A stretch of DNA of 27,998 nt from Chara braunii (GCA_003427395.1 BFEA01000546.1:913438-941435), one strand, 5' to 3'. Positions 1 to 9,712 are shown, counted from the stretch's first letter. Translations and numbers: made by a program. Notes: generated by a model not told the origin, from the letters alone.

Positions 1-640
1 CCCCCCCAATTTTACCCCCCAACCAAATTTTTTTTTTTTTTGGAAACCACGGGCGCAAATCCAGAACCGACCCCGCCCGCCGAAAAAATCATCATTTGGG
101 GGGGGGCATATTTTTTCCCGGACCCCTCTTAAGTATGGAAAACTGACCCCCCAAATAATAGGCCAAATTTCAATTTATTTTTTTTTTAGCGGGGGCGGCA
201 GGGGGCGACCTGCGCAGGCGGAGCGCGCGCCCCATTTTCGGGCGCGCGCCGCCGCCTGCCCGTAGCGCGGCCGCGAAAAAACTCGGCCGGCCTCCTAGGC
301 CGCGGAGGCCGAGTCCGAGGGTGCCACATAGGGCCATGCCCAGGCCTAAGCCGCTGCCCGGCCCTGACCCTTTTCTTGCTGTTCGTTTTGTTTTGTTTTT
401 TTTTTCAAAGCGTAGGTCCAAGTCTTAGCCCGTGTCCAGTCCCAAACGTTGACCTGGCGCTGGTCTGCGCCTGTACCCCCGTTGTCCTGGGTCTGGGCCT
501 GGGCCTGTTTTCAGGTTTACCTAGGCCAAGAGCTGGGCTTGGAGCCTTGGACCTGTGGTTGGACCTGTGGACGCATGCAGGCAGGACCTGGGTTTGGCTC
601 TGGGCCTGTATGCACATTGGCCTGGTCCTGCTCTGCAGAC
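1..640. other. Low-complexity, gene-free left edge
   Basis: This stretch contains C-, T- and G-homopolymer runs, a GC-rich patch around 185-310 and degenerate GGCCTG/GGTCTG hexamers around 480-610. Open frames exist in several phases on both strands at once, which is expected of low-complexity DNA and not of a gene. No conserved protein motif is visible. Confidence 0.6.
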
Positions 641-644
641 ACGC

Positions 645-775
645 AGCCAGGCAGGCATGCAGCAGACGGGCAGGCGGGCAGACAGGTAGACAGACAGACA
701 CGCAGACACACAGGCAGACAGGCAGACAGGCCGGCAGATAGGCAGGCGGACAGACTGGCAGGCAGGCAGTTTTTC
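645..775. repeat. CAGG/CAGA minisatellite
   Basis: Degenerate tandem tetramers and octamers of the CAGGCAGA type run through this block, with GGCAGACA, GGCAGGCG and TAGACAGA variants. A shorter pure (GCAG)n-like block follows at about 815-833. The overlapping frames give Cys/Leu/Pro-rich or Arg/Gln/Thr-rich products that are artefacts of the repeat. Confidence 0.8.
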
Positions 776-990
776 TCCAAAATCCGAGGGCCTTGGACTT
801 CGGAAACACTAAACATGCAGGCAGGCAGGCAGGCCCGTTTTGTTTTTTTGACTTTTCCCAAAGTCTGAGGGCCTCGTACTTTGGGGGGACTGGAAAAAAA
901 AAAAAAAAAGCATGGCCCTCGGACTTTCTCCAAAGTCCTAGGGCCATGCCTTTTTTTTTGTGTGTGTGTCTCCAGAGTCTGAGGCCAATA
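773..990. repeat. Cluster of short inverted units (CCAAAGTC / GACTTTGG type)
   Basis: Four related units occur at about 773-802, 855-890, 910-949 and 968-1000. Each carries a form of CCAAAGTCYGAGGGCC followed or preceded by its near complement. The third unit is the best hairpin and is described separately. They look like amplified small foldback repeats. Confidence 0.5.
894..959. repeat. Long hairpin bounded by A-tract and T-tract
   Basis: The arm GCATGGCCCTCGGACTTT at 910-927 is matched by its inverse complement at 932-949 with one mismatch and a 4 base loop. An A-tract lies directly outside the left arm and a T-tract outside the right arm, so the self-complementarity continues through the homopolymers and spans about 65 bases. 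It could be a foldback element or a hairpin RNA. No transcript evidence is available here. Confidence 0.75.
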
Positions 991-1084
991 CTCAGGACCA
1001 GACCAATTTCTAGGGTCATGCCCATGCCCATGACTAGGCCCAGGCTTACGTTGCAGCCACTGGATACAGCCCAGACCGGGCCCC

Positions 1085-1130
1085 GTTATGAGGCCCAGGC
1101 CCACGCCCATGCCCACGCCCATGCCCACGT
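1085..1130. repeat. GCCCAY hexamer repeat
   Basis: About six tandem copies of GCCCAT/GCCCAC are visible. Diverged members lie around 1018-1040. No coding role is suggested. Confidence 0.8.
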
Positions 1131-1305
1131 TGGGTACAGCCCAGCCCCACGATGAATGCACACGGAAAGTGGAAGAAAAAAAAACAAGTAAGGAAAACGA
1201 TGGATAAAACAAAGCAAAAAAAAAAAAAAGAAAGTCCTGCTTTCAAACAGGCGCCACAGTCCAGTCCTTTTTGGGAAGTGCAGCCACCACCCAGGTCCAG
1301 ACTCA

Positions 1306-1795
1306 GGCCCAATGCCCAGAAAGAGACCTACAGCCGCAACGGGACTGTGTCCAGACCCGAAGCGGGACTCGAGCCCACAGGCAGGCAAGCACAGATGCAG
1401 GCACACAGGCAGGCAGGCACACGTGCAGGTAGGCACACAGGCACGTGTAGGCAAGCAAGTGGCGAGACAGTTCGAGGCCCATGCTCAAGAGCTTGGGGTG
1501 CTGCTACAGCTTAGGGTGCTGCTGCAGGTTTGGGTGGTCCTGCTGCAACTTGGTGGTGCTGCAACAGCTTTCTGAGGTCCTGCTGGCTGCTGCAGCTTGG
1601 GGCAACCTTTGGTGTGTCTGCAGCAGCTTTAGGTAAGCAAGATTTTTTTATTTTTTTTTTACTTTCTTGGAATGGCCGGGCCAAGGACCAGGCCCTGGCC
1701 CAGACGCCGGCCCAGAATCCGGCCCAATGTCGAGAAAGAGACCCGGACCTGGAACCGCAACGTACCCAAACTCGAACCGAACCCAGACTCGAGTG
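1306..1795. repeat. Direct repeat copies at ~1306 and ~1719
   Basis: Two diverged copies share GGCCCAATG, then AGAAAGAGACC, then CCGCAACG, then CCAGACYCGA-like blocks. They start near 1306 and 1719, about 413 bases apart. Between them lie CAGG-type repeats (about 1377-1460) and a CTGCTG-type minisatellite. The blocks could be relics of a repeated coding segment, but no protein family is recognisable. Confidence 0.5.
1495..1640. repeat. CTGCTG-rich ~20 bp minisatellite
   Basis: Successive degenerate units of the form GGGTGCTGCTGCAGSTT repeat about six times. The unit length drifts between about 18 and 25 bases, so this is an interrupted minisatellite and not a pure triplet array. Confidence 0.7.
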
Positions 1796-1799
1796 ACGC

Positions 1800-2735
1800 T
1801 GTCGGCGCGAATACCCTTACAAGGGTATCCGCCCTGGTTTTTGTAATCGACAATAAGATAAGTCAAAAGTTTGAGTATGCTGTGCGAGACGCAGCGATGC
1901 CTGAGGGCTACGTCGATTGAACGGTTGGCGCAGTTAGGGAGTGTGTGGACGCGCAGGTTGAGGCGCGCGTGATTTTCCCGTTTTGATTGCAACGGCATGG
2001 GGTGGCTCCTTTGGCCCTAAAAGGCCGGGGGCTCGTTATTGGGTGAGTCAGGCCTGCTGGTACCAGGCTTGGGCTTAGCCCTATAGGTTATAACATCAGA
2101 CTGGTATGCAGCAGGCGGAGGGATCAAGGCCAACAGTATGCGGCAAGGGAGCGAAGGAGTGTGGCGAACAGGCTTGAGGGGTTGATGGGCCTGTGGGACT
2201 ATCCCCTTTGCCTTTTGCTGCTGCGGGTCTGAGCGTGGGACTGACGGGCAGGCTGGGAGGGGTGCCGTGGTCCCTGCCCGACTACCGCTTGTTTTTACAT
2301 ATATATATTGTTTCTAATCTTAGTTAGTTATTATTATTATCGCGCCCGCATGTGGACGCGAAAACACAGCAGGAGCACACCATGGAACTGTTGAGGTACA
2401 GATCTGTGTTCGAATACAGATGATGGAAGTTGATGAGAAGAACCAGATATCCTGGTTTGTCTGGGCCGACCAGGTTCTGAGTACCCATAGAGCGCGGCCC
2501 AGCTTAAGTCCTTCGGGACACCCGTAATAATTGGAACGGTACGGGGCTGGGCTTTTGTTTTGGGCCGGCTGATTGGTCTGAGTCCTCACCGACTCCCGAG
2601 GTAGTAGACCGGGCCGCAGTGTCGGGCTGTTGTACGCTAGTGGGTCGGGGGTAACGAGACCAAGCGGCCTTTGGTGTTGCCGCGAGGCATTACCCCGGTT
2701 AGGCCCATCGGGGCGTCCGACAAAGTCCGGGTACT
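1800..2735. other. No gene recognised
   Basis: No coding region, RNA gene or clear mobile-element terminus is visible here. The only local structure noted is a short self-complementary stretch, ATCTGTGTTCGAATACAGAT, at about 2400-2420. It resembles a T-arm by chance but lacks the rest of a tRNA. Confidence 0.5.
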
Positions 2736-3160
2736 AGAGAAGATTAGCGTGGGCCCAGCGCGAGGACGATAGGCATAAAGCGGAGGTAGTTTCCTCCCGT
2801 CGGTTGTTTTGTCTTACCTCAGAGTCGGCCGACATCAGCACTGTCCGGGCCGTAGGGCGCTGGGGGTTGTTGACCACAACGTTGTGGGGGAGGAAGGACG
2901 CACCTGGACGGGAGAGGGCGCAAGGTGCGTGCGGACCGAAGTGGGAAGAGAAAGAGAGAAGTGCTGGGCGGCGCTACGTAGCTACAGGGGACGAGCGGAC
3001 TCTGAGAATGCCGCAGGGCGCCTGCAGTTGGGAAGGGTCCTTCGGGACATCGGTTAAAGCCGGAATGACACAGAGAAGATTAGCCTGGTATAGGCGCGAG
3101 GATGACGCGTATAAATAGGGGATAGTGCTCCCGCTTCCCGTTTCGTTGGTTACTTAGGCC
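2736..3160 (+). repeat. ~334 bp direct repeat, second copy with TATA box
   Basis: The block GAGAAGATTAGC followed by GCGCGAGGA occurs near 2736 and again near 3070. The sequence leading into each copy is also related: CCTTCGGGACA is found at about 2511 and 3039. In the second copy the equivalent of CATAAAG (about 2774) has become TATAAATAGG (about 3111). A tandem duplication of a promoter-like segment, such as a repeat from a retroelement LTR, would explain this. No LTR boundaries could be placed. Confidence 0.5.
3110..3119 (+). promoter_or_regulatory. Canonical TATA box (TATAAATAG)
   Basis: TATAAATAG is an excellent match to the eukaryotic TATA consensus and sits in a GC-rich surround where it is unlikely by composition. 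Transcription would start about 25-35 bases downstream on the plus strand, near 3140-3150. No coding region follows closely, so this could drive a non-coding or retroelement transcript. It is a motif match only. Confidence 0.35.
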
Positions 3161-4230
3161 CCTGCGATCTGAACGTGTCGTATTGCCCGTTCGCACTGTG
3201 CTAGTCAGCTGTGGCGTGAGGGGGTGGTCGGCATCGGGGCGGAGTGGGCGAGTGGAGTGACAAGCACCCGGATAGTGAGGCGAGTGGAGCGACAGACTGC
3301 GGAGCGATGGCACGGTAAGCAACGGAGCGGTGGGGACAGCGAACGAACCAGGACGAAAAGGGGGGCGGGGTACGTTCGGGGTGAGAGAGAGAAGGGAGCG
3401 AGACGGGCAGCGTTGTGCCGACAGTTGGCGGGCGAGCGGGACGTGGAAAAGGCAGGGGGAGAACGACGAAAGGAACCTGGACGCGTTTCGCGTCCGGGTG
3501 CAGTCGAAGAACGCAGCGACGGGGGAGTAGGATATGGTGGAGTGAAGAGTGTGGTGCTCGCCCGACCCTTGATGAAATCGGGCGAGCCAGAGGTCGTTTT
3601 TGGGGCTTTAAGGTAAGGCGAAGCGATTGGTGGGGTTAGATTGGTGGTAGGTGGGACGTAGAAGGAGGTGGAAGGAAAAGTTGTGCGTCGAGATGACGGG
3701 AGGCGAAAAAGAAGAGGAGAGACCGCCCGGCTGTTGACGAAATCGGGTGAGGGGAGTCTTGTTTTAGAAATTTTCAGGTGTTGCGAATCTGATGGTGGGG
3801 ACAGATTTAGAAGAGGGTTAATAAGAAAGGGGTAGAGAAGAAAAGGGGCTGCGCTGCGGGCGAAGGAGGGGACATCGAAGTTACCATGCATCTTTCCGGG
3901 TTCCAGCAAAAGGTTTATTCGGGTATGCTTGCTTTGCCAAGGGAAGGTGCGTGAAGCCAGCCGCTGGCTTGGGGACTTACCTGTGGCCGTCGCGCTAGCT
4001 CAACGGGTCGGTGAAGGCAGGTTGCACGGGCAAGAGAGTTGATGGTGTACCTCCTGGGCCTCATCAGAAGGCTCGTTTCACTCTCTGCTCATATCCTGTC
4101 GAAGTAGAGAGGGAGGGAGAATGGGCTGCGCCGAGAGAGAGCGCTTCGAACTAACAATGTATCTCCTCGTGTTCTAGCGGGAGATTCATTCGGGTCTCCA
4201 TAGTAGCAACGGGAGGCCGGCTGCGGGAGA
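3160..4230. repeat. Purine-rich region with two diverged direct repeats
   Basis: ATGAAATCGGGCGAG at about 3571 returns as ACGAAATCGGGTGAG at about 3737. A longer diverged pair begins with GGGCTGCGC at about 3847 and 4122 and ends with TTCATTCGGGT or TTTATTCGGGT. The plus strand is purine-rich (GA/GG), which opens artificial Pro/Ser/Arg-rich frames on the minus strand. No protein family is recognised. Confidence 0.45.
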
Positions 4231-5770
4231 ACGTGATGGGGGTAGGACTACCTACTCATACCTCGATGAGAACGAGTGAGGAAAAGGTTACCGGGGAGGT
4301 GTAGTGAGGCGCTAGAGCACCCGGCCGAGGTTAGAGGAAAGGTACATCTCATTCCGTACGAATGATGTCTGAAAGTTGTGCGGGCTACTGACGAACGGGG
4401 ACGGGGGTATCGGCCAAGTGCACTGAGAAGTGCAGGCGACCGGACTTGTACTTGTCCGTTACAGAATTATTGTATCACCGCCCACAACAGTTCCCGCTGT
4501 GCCGTGACCATTATCCAAGCCAGTTTCCTTGTATGCGTTTGAACGGGCCTGGCACTGAAAGCCACCAGGTGCATTCGGGAGCCAAGGGCTGGGCGGCAGG
4601 GCCAACGGCAGCTGCATGCGGGTAACCGCACCGATGTACAAAGAGCACCTACCCGCCCTCAAGCAGAAGGGCCTGTCGATTTGGCTCAACCTACCTGTGA
4701 AGTAGCAGCTTGTTATCCCTCAGTTTGGGGAGACAGTGCATATTTCCGCGATGCAGCGAACAGGTTCAGCCGACGCTCGGGCAGGCTGGCAGAGTGTGGC
4801 AGGTGAGCATGGTGAACAGGGAGCCACGTTGTGTTGTAGAACACGTGGTACCTACGGCAGAGGTGGCTGCTATAGGCGAAGATTTACTATACCATTCCAT
4901 TGCGTATTCTGGATACCAGGCAGCGCTGTGACTGTGGGGAAAAGCTGTTGCGCCTGTCTAACTACGCACAGGTTGTGGCCAGCTGCGGGTGGTTGCGCAT
5001 TGCATTTGACTGCGGCGGGCTGCTGCTAACCGCTGTGCACTGCTGCTGCGCGTGGACTGTTGGTGCCAAGTGCCACGGTTGGATTGATTCAGGCTGCTGT
5101 GCGACCACGGTTGGGCCGAGGAGAGGTGTTGAGGCCTGAGGACGTGGTCAGGCGGGGTGAGTAAGGGGTTAGTGCGGCGATTTAGGGGGCCATCAGAGGG
5201 TTGGCTCTAGCAGATTGAGGTCGGTTTGACCAAGCTGCTACATACTCTTGGCTACCATTGCGGGACCCTCAGGCGAGTCAAGGTTTCAAGGCCCTCTCCT
5301 GCGAGTCTGAGTGCACCATCCTTGTATCTAAGCGGCTCAAACTTTCTACTCCTGCCCTTCTTACTCTGAGTCTGGTCTTTTGGTTCTGAGAGGAAGGCGG
5401 CAGGCGGGATTGCAACCCGTAATCCGCGCCAAGGGATCCGTGGGAGGTTCGCCCCACCGATTGCGGGAGCTCTACCGGAGCCTAGGCGAGGCTCTGGAGG
5501 CAGGGAATTGAAAGGTAGCCGTTGCCTTCCTTCTATAAACCCAGTTATAACCCCTACCTGTACTTCCCATTGCATCGCTGACTGAATATATGGAGTGCAA
5601 CCCTATGCTATTTTTGGTTTGACTTTCAGGAGACTGGGTTAGACTAAGTAAAGGAATGTTTGTGAAGTTTCAGTTTCAACTTTATTGATTGTGTGAATTC
5701 AGATTCCTAAAAGGAACTGCATCTGGGGAAGGTAGGATGGAGGGTTGGTTTGTATGATGGGTGACTGGGT
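4231..5770. other. No gene recognised
   Basis: I see no convincing coding region. Positions 4900-5110 are rich in CTGCTG/TGCGC and open Cys/Ala-rich frames. Positions 5400-5500 contain, on the minus strand, tRNA-like D-arm and T-arm words that do not assemble into a tRNA. Confidence 0.5.
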
Positions 5771-6463
5771 CATTAAGGCTGGGGAGTCCCCATAAGTTTT
5801 GGGGAACCCCAGTGCTTTGCTTTATTTTGGTCTTGCATGGAGGAGTTAGACCCTTCTATAAGTCTAGGGGGTCTGACTACTCTGAAGGCTGGGGTGTCCC
5901 CATAAGTTTGGGGAGACCTAGTGCTGTGGTTTGCCTGGAGGGTTGGGCCGCTCTATAAGTTTAGGTGGTCTGACTGCTCTGACATGCGAGGGTTTGATTG
6001 CGCTTGATTTTCAGGGACTCAGGGCGCTCAATAAGTTTTGGTGCCTTGAGTTGCCTTGTTTTCTTTGGGTTTTCCTGAGTTTCTTTTGTTTCTGAACGAG
6101 GGGGCTGAGTTGTTCTGTAAGTTCAAGTAGCTCAGTCTCTTCCTGCATTTTATTTTGAGAAGTAATCCTGGCAAAGGGGCAGACCCTTTTGTAAGTTCAG
6201 GGGGTCTGACTCAATGCCACACACATGATGGCTCGGAGAAGAGTGAACTTGGCAGAGAGGTAGACCCTTCTGTAAGTTCAGGGGGTCTGGCTCAAAGCCT
6301 CGGACATGCTGGAACCCAATGGTTATAACTTGGCTATATTTTACTACTATTTTATCTAAGAACGAGCTAGTCAGGCTGTTCTATAAGTTTAGGTGGTCTG
6401 ACTATAGCCTATCACAACTTGAAGAGAGTATAACTACGAATAAAATTGTTGTAAGTTGGGGCA

Positions 6464-6487
6464 GGTTGAACTTAAGTTAGTTCAGTC
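6464..6487 (+). repeat. Compact TAAGTT hairpin (simplest member)
   Basis: GGTTGAACT at 6464-6472 pairs with AGTTCAGTC at 6479-6487 around the loop TAAGTT. There are nine continuous pairs including two G.T wobbles and no internal loop. The stem sequence differs from its neighbours although the loop is the same, so it is a clear case of structure kept while sequence changed. Confidence 0.8.
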
Positions 6488-6630
6488 ATATGCAGCCTTA
6501 GAAGACAAAGGGTGAAAACAAGTATATATAGTCTAGATATCCTTAAACAGTTCAGAGCGACTAGAATGGTCTAGTCATGTGCCCAAAAAAGAGAAAAGTA
6601 GTTGTGCCCTGTGTTTGTGTATACTCGGCC

Positions 6631-6667
6631 AAGTCAGAATGCTCTATAAGTTTAGGTATTCTGACTT
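6631..6667 (+). repeat. TAAGTT hairpin with perfect 10 bp outer stem
   Basis: AAGTCAGAAT at 6631-6640 and ATTCTGACTT at 6658-6667 are exact complements. Inside them CTA/TAG closes the TAAGTT loop, with a small GC/T internal loop between the two stems. The hairpin at 6368-6404 has the same layout with outer arms TAGTCAGGCT and GGTCTGACTA, paired through two wobbles. Confidence 0.85.
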
Positions 6668-6714
6668 TAGGCCTGACTAAGTTGGGTGCGTTCTGTAAGT
6701 TCAGGCGGCCTGAC

Positions 6715-7020
6715 CTATGCCTTATGTAAGTTGGGTATAAAGGGCTAAATCATTGAGCGATCATGAACTATTGCTTGTTCAGGTTGACTTGGGGATGGTG
6801 AGAGTACTTACCTTTGTGGTTTGACCTGCATGTGACTGAGGGAGGCTACTACTTGGTATGAGTTTCAGTTTGATAGGTAGTCGCTTTAGTCGCTCGCCAC
6901 GTGCCAGAGCCATAGGAGTTAATTTCAATTCTTGCATTTTCTGTAGTATTTTTTTTTTTACTTGAGTCAATTCTTGCATTTTCTGGGATCATTTCTTATA
7001 CCTGGTTTTGTATAAATCTT
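6715..7020. other. AT-rich spacer
   Basis: This lies between the hairpin array and the tandem array. A weak, degenerate TAAGTT hairpin may lie at about 6719-6742. The word TCAATTCTTGCATTTTCTG is repeated at about 6923 and 6967. No gene is seen. Confidence 0.5.
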
Positions 7021-7640
7021 GGCAAGCTACTTTCTCTACGGGAAGCGCTGCCGAAATTTCTACAAATCCAAGAAGTTAGTCAAATTTTAACTCGTCCAAG
7101 CTTGACTTGTCTTTCTGACTTAATAAAAATATGAAAAACCTCTTTTTCTAAAGGGAGTGCCGCATAAATTTTTGCTAATTCAGGGAGTTAGTCAATTTTT
7201 GGCTTGTCAAAACTTAACTTGTTGTTTTTTCATATCTGACTTAGTAAAACTCGGGGAAGCCTCCATTTCTAAAGGGAGTGTTGCCCAAATCTTTGCTGAT
7301 TCAGGGAGTTAGTCAAATTTCTGACTTTTCAAAAGTTGAACTTGTCTAATCATACATGGCTTAGTAAAAATATGGCAAGTCTCCTTTTCTAAAGGGAGTG
7401 CAGTTTAAATTTTTGCTTATTCAGAGAGTTAGACAAAATTGGACTTTGAAAACTCAGAAACTACTTCTGTTTTCATATTCGGGCTGATATAAATTTTGAA
7501 AAGGCACTTTTCCTACGGGAAGCGCTGCCGAAATTTTCTTGATTTAGAGGAGTTAGATTATATTTTGATAGGTGGCGATCTTGGCGATCCACCCTGAATA
7601 GGGGATATTATGTCAGGGTCTACCTTTGCTTTGGGCACTA
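7021..7640. repeat. Five-copy ~120 bp tandem repeat
   Basis: Homologous start points lie at 7037, 7149, 7270, 7390 and 7514, giving spacings of 112, 121, 120 and 124 bases. Conserved blocks in each unit are CTAAAGGGAGTG or CTACGGGAAGCGCTG, AAATTTTTGCT, TTCAGGGAGTTAGTCAA, ACTTGTC, and TGACTTAGTAAAA followed by GGCAAGCCTC. The first and last copies share the variant TACGGGAAGCGCTGCCGAAA. The three middle copies share TAAAGGGAGTG. No open frame runs through it. Confidence 0.85.
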
Positions 7641-8480
7641 CTTAGAGGTGGATTCAGGCTTAGTTAAGTAGAGCGATTTTTAGTGGGATTATGACGTGAG
7701 AATCATTCTCTATTGACTTATAGGTCTAGTTTGGGCATTGATCTGTTTTATGGTACAGACCTTTCTTGGACATTCGACTCAGGACTAGGACTAGATTCAG
7801 CTTGATCCCTTGAGAGTCATCTTCTGTTATCACTGATAACAGGTCGGTTGCCGATTCGTCGGCCTACGACTCAATTCCAACTATTTCTTCACACTCAACC
7901 TAAAAGGCTTTAGCCCCGGTGACTTCATTGTTTGTTGAGGGTTTCACCCGGATTTTTATTGAATGGCCATTTAACAAAGGTACTGAGTATTTAATTATGG
8001 TTGGTTGGACTGGAGGTTGGGGCTTGCATGACTAAAAGCAAGGGGTATGAGTGCAGAGAATGGTTGGGTTTGACTCCGTGTAGTGCGTGAATTTTTTTGT
8101 TTGGCCCTTCGATGTGATTGCAGGTATGCTCTGTGACTTGGAAGTTTGGATTGAGCTGCCCTGCGATCTTACATATATGTTTGACTGTGAAGGGGACCCA
8201 CTGTGACTGCGAGGTGTGATCGTCCCTAGGGGCTCAATCAGGGGTTGGGTCCATCAATGGGAGGGGGATGACCCTTTGATTTCCAGGTATATGCTTCTTG
8301 AAGATTTTTGGTCGGACGATTAGTCCTGGGCCGAGATTCGAGGTCCTTGTCTAGGAGATCCCAGGCCCTAGGCCGTGCGGAAGGGAGACTCCCCTCACAA
8401 AGGGCCCATTTATTCTACCCAGCGAGACACTCCATCCTGAGGGCGGAAACGCCGCGAGGGCTGAACGGCGTGTCCTTCAG
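7641..8480. other. No gene recognised
   Basis: Unique-looking sequence. On the minus strand between about 8300 and 8010 a frame with a single stop gives a hydrophilic peptide of ordinary composition, but no domain could be recognised and I do not call it. Confidence 0.45.
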
Positions 8481-8487
8481 TCGTCCA

Positions 8488-8516
8488 ATATCGTGAGGGG
8501 TAACCCCTCGCAATAT
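8488..8516. repeat. 29 bp hairpin
   Basis: ATATCGTGAGGGG at 8488-8500 is complementary to CCCCTCGCAATAT at 8504-8516 apart from two wobble-type positions, around a 3 base loop. The flanking words CCTTCAG.CGTCCAATATCG and CCTTCAGCCATCCAATATCG are a ~45 bp direct repeat (about 8473 and 8519). Confidence 0.65.
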
Positions 8517-8529
8517 AATCCTTCAGCCA

Positions 8530-9710
8530 TCCAATATCGCGAGGCCGGAGCCGCGATTACCACGTATGACTGACATCGTTAGTTGGTATGGGGTTGGCCT
8601 ACGACCACACGGTTTTATATTGGAACTTCGCGCGTCACGCTTCTCCGCCCTGGCGCCTAAAAGTTATGGGATTAAGAGACCCGCACATATGTACAAATGC
8701 TTGGGTTTATCATAGGCCGCGGGCACCACCCGGAAGTAAGGGGACCGCTAACCGCTTCTCTACCTTTTGCTTTTTAAGGATTTTTATGGTTGGACGTTGT
8801 AGTCCGTGGCAGCCGTCAAAGTCAAACCCCTTGAGTTCTCTCCAGGCCCTGGATGATGGAGCCTGCCCCCAAGACCTCGAAAGGTGACCGCCACCACAGG
8901 TATGAACCTATGTACCACCCACTTTTCACAGGGTGCAGAAGAGGGTTTGGTTCCCAACCACGGCGGTTGTCTAGCGCCGAGAGATTAGCCCCTCAAGGCG
9001 CGTGTCAGCCGACACTTGAGTGTCGAACGCGACCCTCGAGACCAACGAGGACCGCATGAGTATGGGTACTGCATAGTACGCCATCATTGCGACTGCTTGC
9101 GTACGCTTGCATTGCGAGTCGATATGAGTTAGTTCTGCGTCCGCGTGGTTTTATATTAAGCCTCGCGCGCGACGCCTATCCGATTTCCGCATCGCAGAGT
9201 TATGGGATGGCTACCGAGGGGCTAGGAGCATTGTCGCGTAATTTGTGTTATGTCGTTTCATGGGTATGTGCGTGTGTTGTACTGTCTTTGTGTTCGTAAA
9301 GTGGTGTGCGCGTGGTGTGTGGGATGCGTCCTAGTTGACCGGCGTCGAGCCGCGCTTGGGACTTCAGCCTCCCAAGATGCCGGTTCGCGTACGAGCCCGA
9401 TAGGCGTATTACCGCGCGTACCCCCTATGTTACAGCGAACGAGAAACGCTCTCGGTTGGTCCACCTCTACGATTGCAACCGAGTAGCTTTCGTACTGTGG
9501 ACTGGTAGCTCGGCGGGGATATGCCCAACGAAGGGAGGTGACAACTCCCGTAAGGTGGAGGTAAGTTGTGCCTCGCGTAGGCCCTATCCTGTCGTAGGGG
9601 CTCGCGAGAGGTATGGCTGGCGCACTCGGCCGGAGCGGCCTAAGGAAGCTCCATTTGTGTGTCCGTGACGAGGTTGGTCCAGCTCCTGCGTGACGCGGCC
9701 GAGAGGGTCC

Positions 9711-9712
<2 letters not shown>
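8530..9712. other. No gene recognised; diverged repeat pair
   Basis: Two related stretches, about 8590-8680 and 9085-9215, share GGTTTTATATT, TCGCGCG.ACGC and AGTTATGGGAT in the same order. Their open frames differ, so the similarity is at the DNA level. No coding domain is recognised. Confidence 0.4.

Larger units (their letters stand above)
5779..6714 (+). repeat. Array of 12 hairpins with conserved TAAGTT loop
   Basis: Hairpins lie at 5779-5812, 5845-5877, 5889-5921, 5942-5974, 6017-6051, 6103-6137, 6178-6210, 6259-6291, 6368-6404, 6464-6487, 6631-6667 and 6681-6714. Each has the loop TAAGTT (TAAGTC in the second). The loop is closed by a short stem that varies but stays paired: CTA/TAG, CTG/CAG, CAA/TTG, CCCCA/TGGGG and GAACT/AGTTC. 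In most members a small internal loop separates this from an outer stem of 7-10 pairs, which also changes from copy to copy while remaining complementary. Examples are AAGTCAGAAT/ATTCTGACTT at 6631/6658 and ACTCAGGGC/GCCTTGAGT at 6017/6043. Spacing is 44-167 bases. The region has no sustained open frame. The pattern is what a family of folded RNA elements would show, but function and transcription are unknown. Confidence 0.85.

Noticed and set aside
405-1212. Cys/Leu/Pro-rich open frames of about 200 codons
   Set aside because: They lie across CAGG-type minisatellites with comparable frames open in other phases and on the other strand.
2398-2422. T-arm-like hairpin around GTTCGAAT
   Set aside because: The loop is 8 bases and there is no D-arm, anticodon arm or acceptor stem.
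5390-5500. tRNA-like words on the minus strand (GGTAGAGCTCCC and GGGTTGCAATCCC)
   Set aside because: The T loop reads TTGCAAT in place of TTCGAAT, no acceptor stem pairs, and the spacing does not fit a tRNA. A decayed SINE is possible but unsupported.
5779-7640. CRISPR-like array
   Set aside because: The hairpin copies have variable stems and spacing, and the 120 bp array has no unique spacers. The surrounding DNA is eukaryotic.
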